From positions 124,001-188,000 of the forward strand of contig JAJTUP010000029.1 of NCBI GenBank assembly GCA_021399435.1: 64,000 nucleotides of DNA, given 5' to 3'. The notes under the pieces were generated by a model that had not been told where the DNA came from, did no database searches, and was given only the letters and a program-made list of their open reading frames with translations. The stretch's first letter is position 1. Each line of letters begins with the position of its first letter. This DNA comes from Diaporthe sp. PMI_573 (taxonomy: Eukaryota; Ascomycota; Sordariomycetes; Diaporthales; Diaporthaceae). The translations under genes were made by a program, and so were the position numbers. This document shows positions 11,740 to 22,538 of the stretch, one piece after another.

Positions 11740-12452
11740 ATGGCCACATCATCAAACAGCAACCCACGGGTTGGGGTTGCAGCTGTTATCCAAGGTCCAG
11801 ACGGAAAGGTCGTGTTTGGGCGTCGAAAGTCGAGCCACGGGGCAGGTCGGTATCTCCCTAGCCTTTCATTCATGCGCCTTATCCGCCGATGCCGCAAATG
11901 CCGAAGTCGCCGCGTCAACATGTGCAGATGACTTGAGCAACCTCCCACCCCCTGGCATATCTTAGCTCCGTGGTTGGCACAGTATCATTACTAATCAGTC
12001 ACTGACTCTTCACACCTTATCTAGGACAATGGGCCTTCCCAGGTGGACACCTTGAGTACGGCGAGGACTTCAAGCAATGTGCTGAGCGAGAAACTCTGGA
12101 GGAGACTGGACTGAAAGTCAAGGGCCGCAAGATTGCTCATGTCACCAATGACGTGTTCTCGGATCTCGGAAAGCACTACATCACCATCTTTGTTCTTTGC
12201 GAGATGCTTGATCAGGGAGCGCAGCCTGCGGTGAGTGTACATCAATGATTGCAGCACACTCCGACCAGCAAATCCTTTAGCTGACTGAGAATTTGCTTGA
12301 TACAGCTACTTGAACCTGAGAAATGCGAGGAGTGGGTGTGGAAGACTTTTGACGAGATCAAGCAAGTGAGATCACACGAACTCTTCCTCCCCATACAACA
12401 CCTGTTGAAGGAGATTTCAAGCTTCGACCGCTTCCTCAACCTAGATGCCTAA
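11740..12452 (+). CDS. Nudix hydrolase (MutT/NUDT15-like)
   Basis: Three exons: 11740-11845, 12025-12230 and 12306-12452, giving 152 aa. The protein starts with a short tail and then the Nudix beta-strand [21 protein letters not shown]. The complete Nudix box spans roughly residues 42-65: [14 protein letters not shown] followed by RETLEETGL, which fits GX5EX7REUXEEXGU with all metal-binding glutamates present. The C-terminus [12 protein letters not shown] matches the Nudix fold of NUDT15/MutT-type enzymes, which hydrolyse (d)NTPs or related nucleoside diphosphate derivatives with Mg2+. The substrate cannot be told from sequence. Introns are 179 and 75 bp with GT-AG ends. No targeting signal, so probably cytosolic or nuclear. 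Confidence 0.93.
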
Positions 12453-13699
12453 ATTAGAACGATAGAATCATTGACAGGTTTGAACCTGTCTCTTATTACA
12501 TGGTATGATGGGCAAAATTGGAAGTAATCAAAAGATGTGGGTCTCTAATGTCTTTGCAATCATTACATTTGAAAGCGAGCCAATATCATGATCGACACGA
12601 GTTCACATCTCATAATTTGGTTTATGATACAATGCAGAGTTCCCTTTTATGAACTTGGAAGAATACTTGGCTTCTGGGTTTCTTTTCCCATTCAAACATT
12701 TACAGTTGGCATATCTCCCGCAGCATGTGAATCACTGCCATTGCCTCGTGCTGGCACGCTCTCTGCTGCATCTCACAATTTGTGCCAATTCGGAGCGCAT
12801 GAGATCAGCCTCTATACCCTCTGTCGCTGGTACTGACCTGACAACTCGCCGGTACATTCCATGTAGAGATTGAGACCTGCACTGCACCAGGGTTGTTTGC
12901 CGCCAACCAACTCTTCTTTCTTGATGGGGTCAGCGACAGGAAGATCTCGTGCATGATAGCTCTTTGCAGGACAGTCCCCCTTGACCTTATACTGGATGCT
13001 TTCTCACGAGCATAATCCAAGTAGGCAAACCATGATCAATTATGTTTATCTCCGAACCCATCACTTAACACAAGGGACGATGACCATTGATTTCTATGCA
13101 TGTCACTCTTTCCATTAACATGTAGAATGTCCAAGTCAAACGCAAGGTTGTGTTAGATGTTTCAACCTAAATTGTATTTACGGCTCCCTAACCACTGTTT
13201 CAAACGTTTCTAATTGAGAACTTGTTGCCAAGAACACTATCATGAAGTTTCCCATTTAGATTCAAACCTAATACAAAGTTTGCGGCTTTACCCAAACGGC
13301 AGCTGCTGAAAATAATTCAGCGAACTGGAGAATTTCCCTGGAAATATTGTTCACCGAAGCACGCTTGGTTTAAGTCAAAAGTTATGCATCTTGAGCTTCA
13401 GTACTCATGAAATTACTACGGCGAGCAAGCGGAGGATCATGCCGGGTAGCCGTCTCCAAAATCATAGTACACCACAAAGCGACTTCGCAGCTCAAGGGGT
13501 TGAATCTAACACGGTCATGCCCCCCAACCCGGAGAGTCACTTCTTGTTCATTCTTGGGGCAGGCATACTTTCTAGTCCCCTTTGCAATCAGTGGGTGGAA
13601 GTTGACTCATTTGAACCTCGACTTCTAAAATGTCTCTGGCGGGCGTAGGGAGCGTTATTGTGAGCGTTGACAGCGCATGTCTCACCTGGTACCATGAGC
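12453..13699. other. Intergenic, no supported gene
   Basis: About 1.2 kb of relatively AT-rich sequence between the Nudix gene and the dehydrogenase remnant. Short open frames here have no recognisable content. I see no clear repeat. Confidence 0.5.
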
Positions 13700-14270
13700 T
13701 GAAACCACCCTCCTTCAGATTACTCAAAGGCTCCATCGAAAAGACCGTCAAGTCGGTGTCAATACCAGCTGGTCATCTGGATGCTCTCAACACCAACGCC
13801 GGACTCGGGACAGCGACTGCTGGCGACCGTCCGCGAACAATACCGAGCTATTTCCGAGGTGAATGTCTTTGGTGTCGAAGCTGTGACGGAATCATTCTTC
13901 CCAATCATGGAAGCGTCATTTTACTCGGATCGCCGCGTTGTGAACGTCAGACCGGTGTCAGAATGATCACAACGGCGAGTGACGGCGGCTTCGAGCACAA
14001 CGATAAAGCATATTACATGCCTGATTACCATAATAGAAAGGCCGCAATCAACATGATAAAGGTGTTCCAGACTGTTAAGTCCACTGAATACGACATCGCC
14101 GGCATCACGGTGGCCCCCTGACATGTAACCCACGAGGTTCGGCGGCGGTGACAGCATGAACAACGCGAACGAGGGTGCCAGGGCCATTGTGCGAGCCGCC
14201 ACAGAGGCTGACCCCAAGAGTATCAATTACACCTTCGTTGCCGATAAGCCTCATGCGGGCTGGCAGAGCG
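13700..14270 (+). pseudogene. Decayed short-chain dehydrogenase/reductase (SDR) remnant
   Basis: Pieces of a classical SDR appear in order but in different frames. SIEKTVKSV...AGHLDALNTNAGLG near 13730-13805 corresponds to the NNAG motif (here NTNAG). REQYRAISEVNVFGVEAVTESFFP near 13830-13905 is the following helix in another frame. A third piece in the first frame has YMPDYHNRKAAINMIKVFQ (13980-14070), matching the YxxxK region, followed by DIAGITVAP. The C-terminal piece FGGGDSMNNANEGARAIV (14135-14190) is again out of frame and preceded by an in-frame TAA. The N-terminal TGxxxGxG dinucleotide motif is not found. At least two frameshifts, one stop and loss of the N-terminus make this a pseudogene rather than a spliced gene. 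Confidence 0.7.
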
Positions 14271-15251
14271 ATTATGGGAACAGCCGAAGTAATATCACCG
14301 GGAAGTCGCATGCAATTTGTGACAAGACACCTCTTCATGGCTTGTTGTAGATGATGGTTGCAATCGGAATCCATGCTTAAGTCGAGGTTTGTGCCGTGTA
14401 TATGACCACTCGATGACCGACCAATATCAACAGCTCGGAAGCCTTTGAGCACAATTCGTGGCGTTAGGTTGAGAAAGGTCGCTGCATGTTTGGGAAGGGG
14501 GTTCGAAAGGAAAAGCACGCCCGCTGACTACCGTCCATTATAATGATCGAACGATTACAGTTGATGGTGCCAGAACCCGTCGCTGTGAAGCAACTTGAGT
14601 TTGCCGTTGAATCCTCATATAGCACCACTGGCAGATCAGGGCTTGTACAAAGCAGGGACTTCAGGAAAATAGCGATGCTGCCGTTTCCACTAGTGGAACT
14701 AGACGAACTCTAATAAAGCCTTCGGACTAAAGTTTCGATAGTCACGGCGTAACTATGGGATGTGAGCTGCATCGTGGATACGAATTCCTCTCATAGTGCG
14801 GCTTCAGAGGGTGGGTAGGCTCGATGAAAATCGAGTGTGCTTTGGGGTGCGCGTAAGATTTGTTGGTGCTCAGACACCTTGGGGCGAAGAATTGGCTTCC
14901 TCGTATAATAACTACACGATTCATACCTTGCATAATTTTCATGATGATAAATTGTCGTTGGGAGTTATTGGACATAGGTCGCTCGTAACGCCTATCTCCG
15001 GCAGGCGATGAAGACGGGTATCAGCAAGCACCAGAGCCACCTGAATTCAAAAGGAAGCGATCGTCTTCTGAAGGTAGCATTTCAATCCGTCATCAAGTTT
15101 CTTGGCCTTCAAGATCAATCTATGAATTAGAAGTAAGTGATTTATACAAACAGTCAAGTCATTACCGTCCTCATCGCTAACCTCTCAGATTTTCTTCAGC
15201 GCCGCCAATCCCCGTCTTTCCTCCGCACGCAACGTTGACATTGCTATCAGG
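14271..15251. other. Intergenic, upstream of the first EthD gene
   Basis: About 1 kb without a supported gene. It should contain the promoter of the EthD gene starting at 15252. Open frames here are short and featureless. Confidence 0.5.
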
Positions 15252-15581
15252 ATGTCCGCCACCTTGACCTTCCTCTACCCAAACGAGGCCAATGCAACAT
15301 ACGACCTTGAGTATTACAAGAATGTGCACATGCCCCTGATGCAGAAGCACTGGACCAAGTACGGGCTCAAGAAGTGGTCCATCAGCAAGTTTCTGCCAAA
15401 CGCAGATGGGTCACCCCTTCCATATGTATTTTACGGGGTGGTTGAGCTGGAAAGCGCCGAGCAATTGAGGGCTGCGTTCGCAGACGCTGCAGGAGAGGAG
15501 ATGGCGAATGACGTGAAGAATTATACTAGTGTCAAGCCTGTTGTGCTTGTGGGAGAGCTGGTGCGTGATGTCCAGCTCTAG
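15252..15581 (+). CDS. EthD-domain protein (paralogue 1)
   Basis: Single exon, 109 aa, the normal length for a stand-alone EthD protein. The EthD/dimeric alpha-beta-barrel signature is clear: LYPNEANATYDLEYYKNVHMPLM, with the Tyr-Tyr and His-Met-Pro-Leu positions characteristic of the family, and a central KKWSISKFLP strand. The family takes its name from a protein needed for ETBE degradation in bacteria; fungal members are small ferredoxin-like barrels, several acting as dehydratases or cyclases in polyketide pathways. No polyketide synthase is present here, so the substrate is unknown. It is about 45% identical by eye to the second EthD gene at 16754-17071, with which it is convergent. Confidence 0.9.
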   Translation: MSATLTFLYPNEANATYDLEYYKNVHMPLMQKHWTKYGLKKWSISKFLPNADGSPLPYVFYGVVELESAEQLRAAFADAAGEEMANDVKNYTSVKPVVLVGELVRDVQL

Positions 15582-16753
15582 CGGACAGGTCGCAGCGCAC
15601 ATGACAGCCTTGCACGGATAAGAATTCCAGCATATCTTGGGAGAAACTTCAGGCATATACAAACAAATAGCGAACCTCGTCAAATCCTCGATGTGACGTA
15701 GGCATGTGCATCTACGGGGGAAATTTCGCGATCACAGTTCAACGTACAATTCAGCGTGCCGCACCCTTTCCAAAGATTTTTGGTTTTACCGACTTCTCAA
15801 AACAGGAAATCGTGCATCATAACCCCCCGGCCATTCCCGCGTTGCTTCGCCTGGCCACATGTTAGATACAGGAGTCAAGCCTATGTGGTGATGCTGACAG
15901 CCTGTCACAATTCAGTAATAGAGCAGCCCCCTGGCCTGAGATCTGGGTCAGTGCAGACACAAGCATAGCCTCAAATTGTCGACTAAGTGACGGGAAGATA
16001 CTCCACGGCGCCCATGTACTGCTCGAAAAGGACTTTTTGTCAGCACAGCTACCCATCAGCTGAAAGCATCAACTCCAATACAGATCAACGTTGCATTTTG
16101 CCAGACGTCTTCGAGCAGACCTTGACTCAATACACTGCTGGTCCCGGTGTCCGGCCAGGGTGATCTACAAGTGCTCGAGTCATTTTTAAGAAACGCCACA
16201 TTGGAGACGAACATTTGAGCTGCTCAGGGGCCCGGACCCGCTCCTTGGCCTACTATTTCGGCATATAGCTACAAAGTCCGATAGGCCCTGCATAGTTTTG
16301 CGCCGCCCTCCCGACAGGGCCGATATTACTAATGGGTTATCGCCGGCAAGATCGGTCGGCGTTTGTGACATCTGGAAGGGGGTCCGGCTTCGGGTTCGTC
16401 CCCGGCGGAAAAAATGACTCTTTCTATTGGCTAGGCTACGTGATAGTTCACATTGGGTGTCGTTAGCAAAAGCTTTGGGCAAACCGCACAAATCACTCCG
16501 TGATACTTGGCGCGGTTGTCATTGTCCAGGAACGGTCGGCTAGAGTTGTAGCGACTATGTTGGTCTGCATAGAAAAGTCACTTCCATGACAACATCGGGT
16601 GCTACTGACAGTCACGCATGCTGAGTCACAGTAGTAGATAAAGCCAAGTGCTGCAAGTTTGGGCCCTGATCTCAAATTCACTCGTGATACCGCCGCTATC
16701 AAGACATCCCATCATCTTCCATCCTTCCGTCCGCTACCCCTGCCCCTCTGTGT
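15582..16753. other. Convergent intergenic region between the two EthD genes
   Basis: About 1.2 kb separates the 3' ends of the EthD paralogues. It carries no supported ORF. The part from 16230 to 16420 has clustered CGG/CCG trinucleotides, which are half-sites for Zn2Cys6 regulators, but the location between two 3' ends argues against a promoter. Confidence 0.45.
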
Positions 16754-17071
16754 TCACGCCGAGACATCACCAAACAGGAAAGTTGCGTGCTTGTTGCTGA
16801 ATTTGGGCACATCCTCCATGATCTGCTGCATAGACTTATCCGCAAACGCCGTCTTGATCGCTTCAGTACTGGACCAGATGACGTTTGAGCCGAAGACGAA
16901 GGCCGGGGCCGACCCGTCCGGGCCGGGCGTGAAGGTCGTGACGGACCAGCTTTTGACGCCCAAATGGCCCCAAAGTTTCTCCATGAGAGGCATGTGATGC
17001 GTGATGTAGTAGTTGATGTCGTATTTGGCATCGGCCTCGTTGGGGAAGAGAACGGTGACGGAAGCTGCCAT
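16754..17071 (-). CDS. EthD-domain protein (paralogue 2)
   Basis: Single exon, 105 aa from the ATG at 17071 (MAASVTVLFPNEADAKY). An in-frame ATG 18 codons upstream would add a tail unlike the paralogue, so the shorter form is chosen. The EthD core is INYYITHHMPLMEKLW followed by KSWSVTTFTPGPDGSAPAFVF, closely parallel to the first copy. The C-terminal AFADKSMQQIMEDVPKFSNK segment also aligns with AFADAAGEEMANDVKNYTS of copy 1, so they arose by duplication with later inversion or by inverted duplication. Probably a small cytosolic dimer with an unknown aromatic substrate. Confidence 0.9.
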   Translation of the reverse strand: MAASVTVLFPNEADAKYDINYYITHHMPLMEKLWGHLGVKSWSVTTFTPGPDGSAPAFVFGSNVIWSSTEAIKTAFADKSMQQIMEDVPKFSNKHATFLFGDVSA

Positions 17072-17565
17072 GATGACTGAATCGAAGGGGTTTGAAAGAC
17101 AATTGTGAGCGTGAGCCGTTTGCATGGGATCACTTTAACCAGTATTTGTTGGTGCCTCGTCTTCTTTATACTCTGTCATGCGATACCGAGAGTGGGTAGA
17201 CTCCTCGGGGCAAAGCGTAAATACTCGTATTCACGGGAGCCGTGAGCTATACGCGGAGTTAAGCCCGGGTAAATATTTGTCATCATTCATAGTTCCAGTT
17301 ATAGGAGCGCGGCGATGTTAATTAAGGTTTGGACACCGTCATTCGCGATTTCGGTGTTAACGGAGGCGAAACTGAGTCAATCTTTCGAAGCCTCCCAACT
17401 TGGGAGTCCCAAGACTGTCGCACCAATTGAGCATGTTATTCGAAGTATATAGGGCCTGGGCGGTTCAACGCAGTAACATGGACTCGTAGAATCTCGGAAC
17501 TCACTTCGTCCTGAATACTCTCAGGCCCTCTGATTTATTTTCATGACATTTGCTGACATCACGCA
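17072..17565. promoter_or_regulatory. Divergent promoter region, EthD-2 and Hsp31-like gene
   Basis: About 500 bp between head-to-head ATGs (17071 minus and 17566 plus), so both promoters lie here. A TATA-like AGTATATAGG at about 17443-17452 is about 115 bp upstream of the Hsp31-like start. Shared control of the two genes is possible but not shown. Confidence 0.5.
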
Positions 17566-18325
17566 ATGCCTACACGACCTCAGCTCCTCGTGGTCCTGAC
17601 CTCCCAGTCAGTCCTGCCCAGCAACGGCCAGAAGACGGGATGGTATCTCCCGGAGCTCGTCCACCCTTACAACCAGCTCTCTCCTCACTTTGATCTCGTG
17701 GTGGCATCTCCTGCCGGAGGAGAGGCACCCATCGATCCGTTTTCCGTCGAGGACACCAAGGACGACAAGGAGTGCCAAGAGTTTCTAAAAACCAAGGAAG
17801 AGGTGTGGAAGAATACCAAGAGACTTGAGTCCTTCCTTGGGCGCTCGTCTGAGTTTGTGGGAATTTTCTACGTCGGAGGCCATGGACGTAAGGTGATCCC
17901 AACCAACGCTGCTGCCACCTTCGTGCTGACACTCTCAAGCCATGTTCGATCTCGCCCACAACGACGTTTCCCACCAGCTGATCCGCGAGTTCTACGCCGC
18001 ATCAAAGGTCGTGTCTGCCGTCTGCCACGGCCCAGCCGCTCTCGTCTATGTCAAGCTCGAGGACGGATCGTATCTGGTCGCCGGGCAGGAGGTGACCGGT
18101 TTCTCGAACGCCGAAGAAGACGCGTACAACTTCACAAAGCTGATGCCATTCCTGCTAGAGGACGATATGAAGAAGAATGGTGGCATCTACAGGAAGGCCG
18201 ACGCACCCTTCGGGGTCAAGACTGTTGTGAGCGGGCGGGACGGAAATCTCGTCACGGGGCAGAACCCGCCCAGCGCCGGTGTTATCGGAAAGGTCTTGGT
18301 CGAGATCCTGCAGAGGAGGGCTTGA
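17566..18325 (+). CDS. DJ-1/PfpI-superfamily Hsp31-like glyoxalase III / chaperone
   Basis: Two exons, 17566-17887 and 17940-18325 (intron 52 bp), giving 235 aa, the usual length for fungal Hsp31-like proteins. The nucleophile-elbow motif VCHGPAAL puts Cys136 and His137 in place, and the upstream acid Glu30 lies in WYLPELVHP, so the glyoxalase III (glutathione-independent D-lactate dehydratase) triad is complete. The start MPTRPQLLVVLTSQ forms the first beta strand and GIFYVGGHGPMFDL the loop before the nucleophile; that loop is restored exactly by the intron removal. The expected role is methylglyoxal detoxification and protein protection in the cytosol. The nearby fructosamine-kinase-like gene (20702-21960) deals with related glycation damage, though linkage may be coincidence. 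Confidence 0.92.
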
Positions 18326-19029
18326 GTCTATTCCTTTGCCATACTCAGTTCTGCGTGTATAATTCCAACTCTTGCGAAGGGTTCCACCCATCATTATGCC
18401 AATTTCATCCACGCATCAGGGCCTGTGCATTGTGAAGCACGGGCTGACACAAATGCTTCAACTGCGAACGTATTCCGACGGAAGATGCGATTTGCCGGGA
18501 GAGAGTGGTTCAAAATTGTATCTGCGTACCTGTCTCCACTGTAGTCCCACCGCACACTCGACCGACATTTCCACAAGCCCTGCAAACCTCGGTCATCAAT
18601 TTGAGAAGGATCAATCTTACCCGCATTTATGTCTTCAGGCTAACGAAAGTATTCCTGGGCCTTTGTCGAGCTCGCCAACCAGCACTATGCAAATGGATAA
18701 TTTTCCGGGCCTACACACCCGTTATCTGCGAGCCTAGACCATGGCCCCGGCGCTACTGTTCACCCACAATAAGCACTATTGACCACCCTGGGATAGTGGC
18801 AGTCGTGGCTAGTCGAGGACAACGCCCCTTCCGCGCGCGCCTCTTGGCTGGGGCGCCACTAATTTCTTAGTTTGCATATGTTGAGGACCTCAGGCTCGGG
18901 TCAGGGCTTGGGTACATATAGGGGTGTAGGAGTGAGCGTTTGTGTAGTTATCTAAATGTTCTGGAAAATTTCGCTCTCTGAGTTTGTAGGTCAGCGAGTC
19001 ATTGCTTCTCTGCGTCAAGCCTCTCCACG
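18326..19029. promoter_or_regulatory. Intergenic region with tyrosinase promoter
   Basis: About 700 bp between the Hsp31-like stop and the tyrosinase ATG on the same strand. A TATA-like sequence GGGTACATATAGGGG at about 18908-18922 lies 108-122 bp before the ATG and is the most probable core promoter. No other gene is supported. Confidence 0.5.
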
Positions 19030-20535
19030 ATGCAGTTCTTGGGTCTTATCAGTCTCGTCGGTCTCCTTGGGACCGCACTAAGTGCGCCATCCAATCTCCC
19101 TCGAGACAAAAATACTCTGGCAAGATTGCAGAAACACGCACTAGCAGCGCTGAAGGCTGCTGAAGGCAACTCGACAAGTCCAGGTGGCTGCAGTCTTTCC
19201 AACGCTGCAGTACGCAAAGACTGGTATGCCTGTCTATGCCTCCTAGTACATAAGAATATTGTTTTTCTTTTTTAGAGTGACAAGATCGCTGACCATGGGA
19301 CTGCATCAGGGCCGCACTCAGTGCCGATGAGAAAAAGGACTACATCGGCGCCGTGCAGTGTCTGCTGACGTTGCCGTCCAAATCAGACCCGACGTTTGCC
19401 CCTGGGGCAAGGAGTAGTAGGTTCCCACCCCGACTCACGTACTCACCCTGTGATCTGTATTGAGATACTGGAATCCATTCTGGGGCATTTCAATTGACGT
19501 GTTATACTTTGAATTATCCGATGCTGACATTGGGTTGCAGGGTATGACGACTTCGTTGCCGTGCATATCAACCAGACGCTCTCGATCCATGGAACTGTGA
19601 GTCTTCGCTTAATTTGACTCTCGAACTTCTCCTTGGTCTACACATGATATTGATTACACAAATCAGGGCAACTTCCTGACCTGGCACCGATACGTCACCT
19701 ATGCCTACGAGACAGCACTCCGTGAAGAATGCGGCTACCAGGGTTACCAGCCGTACTGGAACTGGTTCGACTATACGGACGATCTGACCAAGTCGCCTCT
19801 TTTCGACGGCAGTGAGACAAGTATGAGCGGTGATGGAGCCTACCTCGCACACAACGGGAGTGTTTCCGGAACAGGAAACATTTTCCTACCCTCTGGCAAC
19901 GGCGGTGGTTGCGTCAAGAGTGGTCCATTCGCCAAGTAAGCCCAGCATATTCGGTTGTGGACAATCTTCTCCTGAGACTAATCATCATCATTATCAGTAT
20001 GACTGTCCGCCTTGGCCCTGTGTCTCCAGGCATGGTCGGGTTGCAGCCGAGCAACAGCTCTGATGGCCCGCTTGGTTACAACCCGCGCTGCCTCAGCAGA
20101 GACCTCGGCAGTTACACCACCTCAACGTGGTTCACGCCAGAAAACCTGCTCAACATCACTGTCGGAGATGCTTCCAGCAGCATTGAGCTCTTCCAAAATG
20201 AGCTGCAGGGACGCTTCGGGGATGGGTTCTTGGGGATGCATGCCAGCGGACACATGGCCGTTGGCGGCGAGGCGTCGGATCTATTCTCGTCCATTAACGA
20301 CCCCAGTTTCTGGTTCCACCACTCCATGGTTGACTATGTGTATTGGATCTGGCAGGCGCTGCACCTCGATCAGGCGGCAACGATCGCGGGGACCATCACG
20401 ATCCTGAACCAGCCTCCTAGTCGGAACACATCTACGGCCGATATCATTGAACTTGGTGTGAACGCTCCGAGCGTTACTATAGAGGACCTGCTTAACACCC
20501 TTGGAGAGAGTCCTTTGTGTTACATCTACGCGTAA
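19030..20535 (+). CDS. Secreted tyrosinase (type 3 copper protein)
   Basis: Five exons, 19030-19223, 19310-19416, 19541-19596, 19667-19935 and 19998-20535, total 387 aa; introns are 86, 124, 70 and 62 bp. A signal peptide (MQFLGLISLVGLLGTALSA) precedes a short helical lead-in with LSADEKKDYIGAVQCLL. CuA ligands are His109, His117 and His126 in VHINQTLSIHGTGNFLTWHR. CuB ligands are His290 and His294 (MHASGHMAVGG) and the His pair at 316-317 in DPSFWFHHSMVDYVYW. The protein ends at SPLCYIY, typical of short secreted fungal tyrosinases that lack the long C-terminal lid domain. It would oxidise mono- or diphenols to quinones outside the cell. N-glycosylation sequons (NST, NQT, NGS, NIT) are frequent. 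Confidence 0.95.
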
Positions 20536-20701
20536 TCTGTTGGACCGAGGCCCAAGGAAACATAGATTCTGTTATTGAGAATATGGTTGTAGTGTTAGAC
20601 GTGAATCGCCAAGCGATTTCAAACTTTCTAAACAGTGATCTTCGATCGGTTTGGATCATCTATGTGTCCACCGGACCACCAACATGTGTTCGCGATCTCT
20701 C

Positions 20702-21960
20702 TTATACTCCCGTATTGATATCGTACGCCTCCACAACCCCAGTCACACTAATGTCCTTCTCTGGATCATAGCGTTCCAGGCTTTCAAGAGGTGCGTACTT
20801 CTCGCACAGAAACAGCATGTCGTTGTACGCTCTTCTCGCAGCACGGAATAGTCAGTCAATGGACAGAAAATCGCTATAGCCGCAAGATGACTCACATGAC
20901 TCTCGATCTGCTCCCACGGTGACCAGCCGAGTCACAAATGGCCGTCTTGATCGAATACAACCGGTTGCGGTCGTCCCACTCCTCGGCCGGCTCAGACGGC
21001 TCGACCTCCATCTGATAATGCTGGATATAGGCAGGCGACTTGAAATGGGTGGCCCAGCTGCACCGCCAAGTCCCGAACTCGATCTCGTTGTGGGCGTACA
21101 TGCACTCATCCGGGTCAAAGATGATTACCTTGCCCGTCTCCATGTCAGTTGCAACATTGCCTTCCCACAAGTCACCGTGGCACAGGGCCGGCACTATCGT
21201 ACGGCCTTCGGACTGCAGAGCTCCCAACAGCCGCGGGATCACGCCATCCATGAGCTGCTTGCAAGCCGCGTCATATTCGGGCCACGGTCCGTTGACCTGG
21301 TTGTCCAGCTTGATCAGGTCCTTGAGCAAGTGTGTGAACTGGTCTGCCCAGCTATCGCTCCAGTGCTCAGTACGATCCACACTGCCACGGCCTGTCACGA
21401 GCGGGTAGCCAAACTTACCGTTCGGCGACGTGGCCTTTGTGTGGAGTTCTGCCACAGCACTTGCTAGCCCGGCCGGGTCAGGAGGTGTTTGCACATCCAT
21501 GTCGTGATACTTCTGGAGGTAGAAGTAGACCTGTTTTCCGGCCTCGTCGATGAATTCCCCTTTGCCAACCGGTTCTGGACCAAACCCAGGCACCTTGGAA
21601 TCGATGACAGTTGCAGAGTGATGCTCTCCCCACATATGAATCTTCGCCAATTTCCCACTGGCACACTGTGGGAGATTTAGTGCTGGCAGAGCCTAGTGGA
21701 GCAATGGAGGCAATGGTACCTTGAGGAAATATCGCTGTGTCTTCCCGTCAGGAAGCTCAGTGGAAATCTTTGCCGTTTTGGTCCAAGCTGAAAGTCCCCA
21801 GGTTTCGGCTGAGATGACTTTGGTGCCTTTTGGCATGACTGCATGTAATTACGGAGTTAATTGCTGCGCCATTGTTCAACCGTGCCAGTGAGTTTGCCTT
21901 GCCTTCCGTAACTGTGCTGTGGAGCGCAAAGTCTCCATCGATATCTGTTGCCCATGACAT
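20702..21960 (-). CDS. Fructosamine/ketosamine-3-kinase family protein
   Basis: Four exons, complement of 20702-20834, 20896-21665, 21720-21838 and 21903-21960, total 359 aa. The kinase core shows CHGDLWEGN (catalytic loop) and FDPDECMYAHNEIEFGTW (metal-binding Asp and the family-specific YAHNEIEFG), features of the PF03881 fructosamine-kinase fold. These enzymes phosphorylate sugar amines on glycated proteins so the adduct falls off. The N-terminal strand MPKGTKVISAETWGLSAWTKTAKI aligns with the family. The C-terminal exon has AYNDMLFLCEKYAPL. Intron 1 (21839-21902) needs a GC-AG donor (GCAAGG); with it all phases match. A 51-bp element shared with the MFS promoter lies 25-75 bp upstream of the ATG. 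The tyrosinase gene is convergent, stops 166 bp apart. Confidence 0.9.
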
Positions 21961-21984
21961 CCTGCCGGTGTGTTGGATAAAACC

Positions 21985-22035
21985 TTCGAAGCGTGAGGGT
22001 CAGCTCTGTGGGTTCCGAGCAGTTCAGGTAGCAAA
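21985..22035. repeat. 51-bp direct repeat, copy A
   Basis: This stretch matches 29903-29953 at 48 of 51 positions, with a perfect 32-bp core at 21995-22026 (begins GAGGGTCAGC, ends GAGCAGTTCA). Two of the three differences are transitions. It lies just upstream of the minus-strand fructosamine-kinase-like gene. Flanking sequence shows no further similarity. Confidence 0.95.
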
Positions 22036-22538
22036 CTGCCGAGGTATCGAGACTCCAGGCGGTGCAGGTCTACGTTTATTGGGTTCCAGTGAGCGGGGTG
22101 TGGATGCGTGCGAGCAATAGGAACAACCACTGGTGAAATGATGCACCCGACTACAAAAGAAGGGAAGAGGAAAGCTAAGCACCCTGGATTATTTCATACT
22201 ATATTTAATGCGACGGGCAATGGTGACTGTTGGCTGCGCAGAGCCGAGCCGAACAACGTCACTGAATGGTACTCAGGGAGGCGGCACAAGGTGGCTGCCG
22301 GAAGGATTTAGCTCGGGCGTCAGCGAGACTTGGCCTACGCCTGTGGCCGACCACCCGCGGCCAAAAGCCTATGACACCTAGCGGATACTATTATTGATCT
22401 GCTTTTGTTTGAACAGGGTGGTGGGCGGCTGAAGGAGACGGTTGGCTACCGCTGATCAGGGATCAGGCTGAAACGCGTGGGCAGTGAGAGCCTGCAGAAT
22501 AAATACGAGTTGTCTTCTCCTACAGACTGATATCGACT
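22036..22538. promoter_or_regulatory. Divergent promoter region, fructosamine-kinase-like gene and NLR1
   Basis: About 500 bp between the repeat element and the NLR1 start codon. A TATA-like AGAATAAATAC at about 22497-22507 sits 32-42 bp before the NLR1 ATG. No ORF is supported. Confidence 0.5.

Noticed and set aside
16230..16420. CGG/CCG-rich patch as a Zn2Cys6-controlled promoter
   Set aside because: It lies between the 3' ends of two convergent genes with no start nearby; base composition alone is not enough.
13600..20535. Secondary-metabolite cluster built on SDR, EthD and tyrosinase genes
   Set aside because: No polyketide synthase, NRPS, terpene cyclase or pathway regulator is present in the window.
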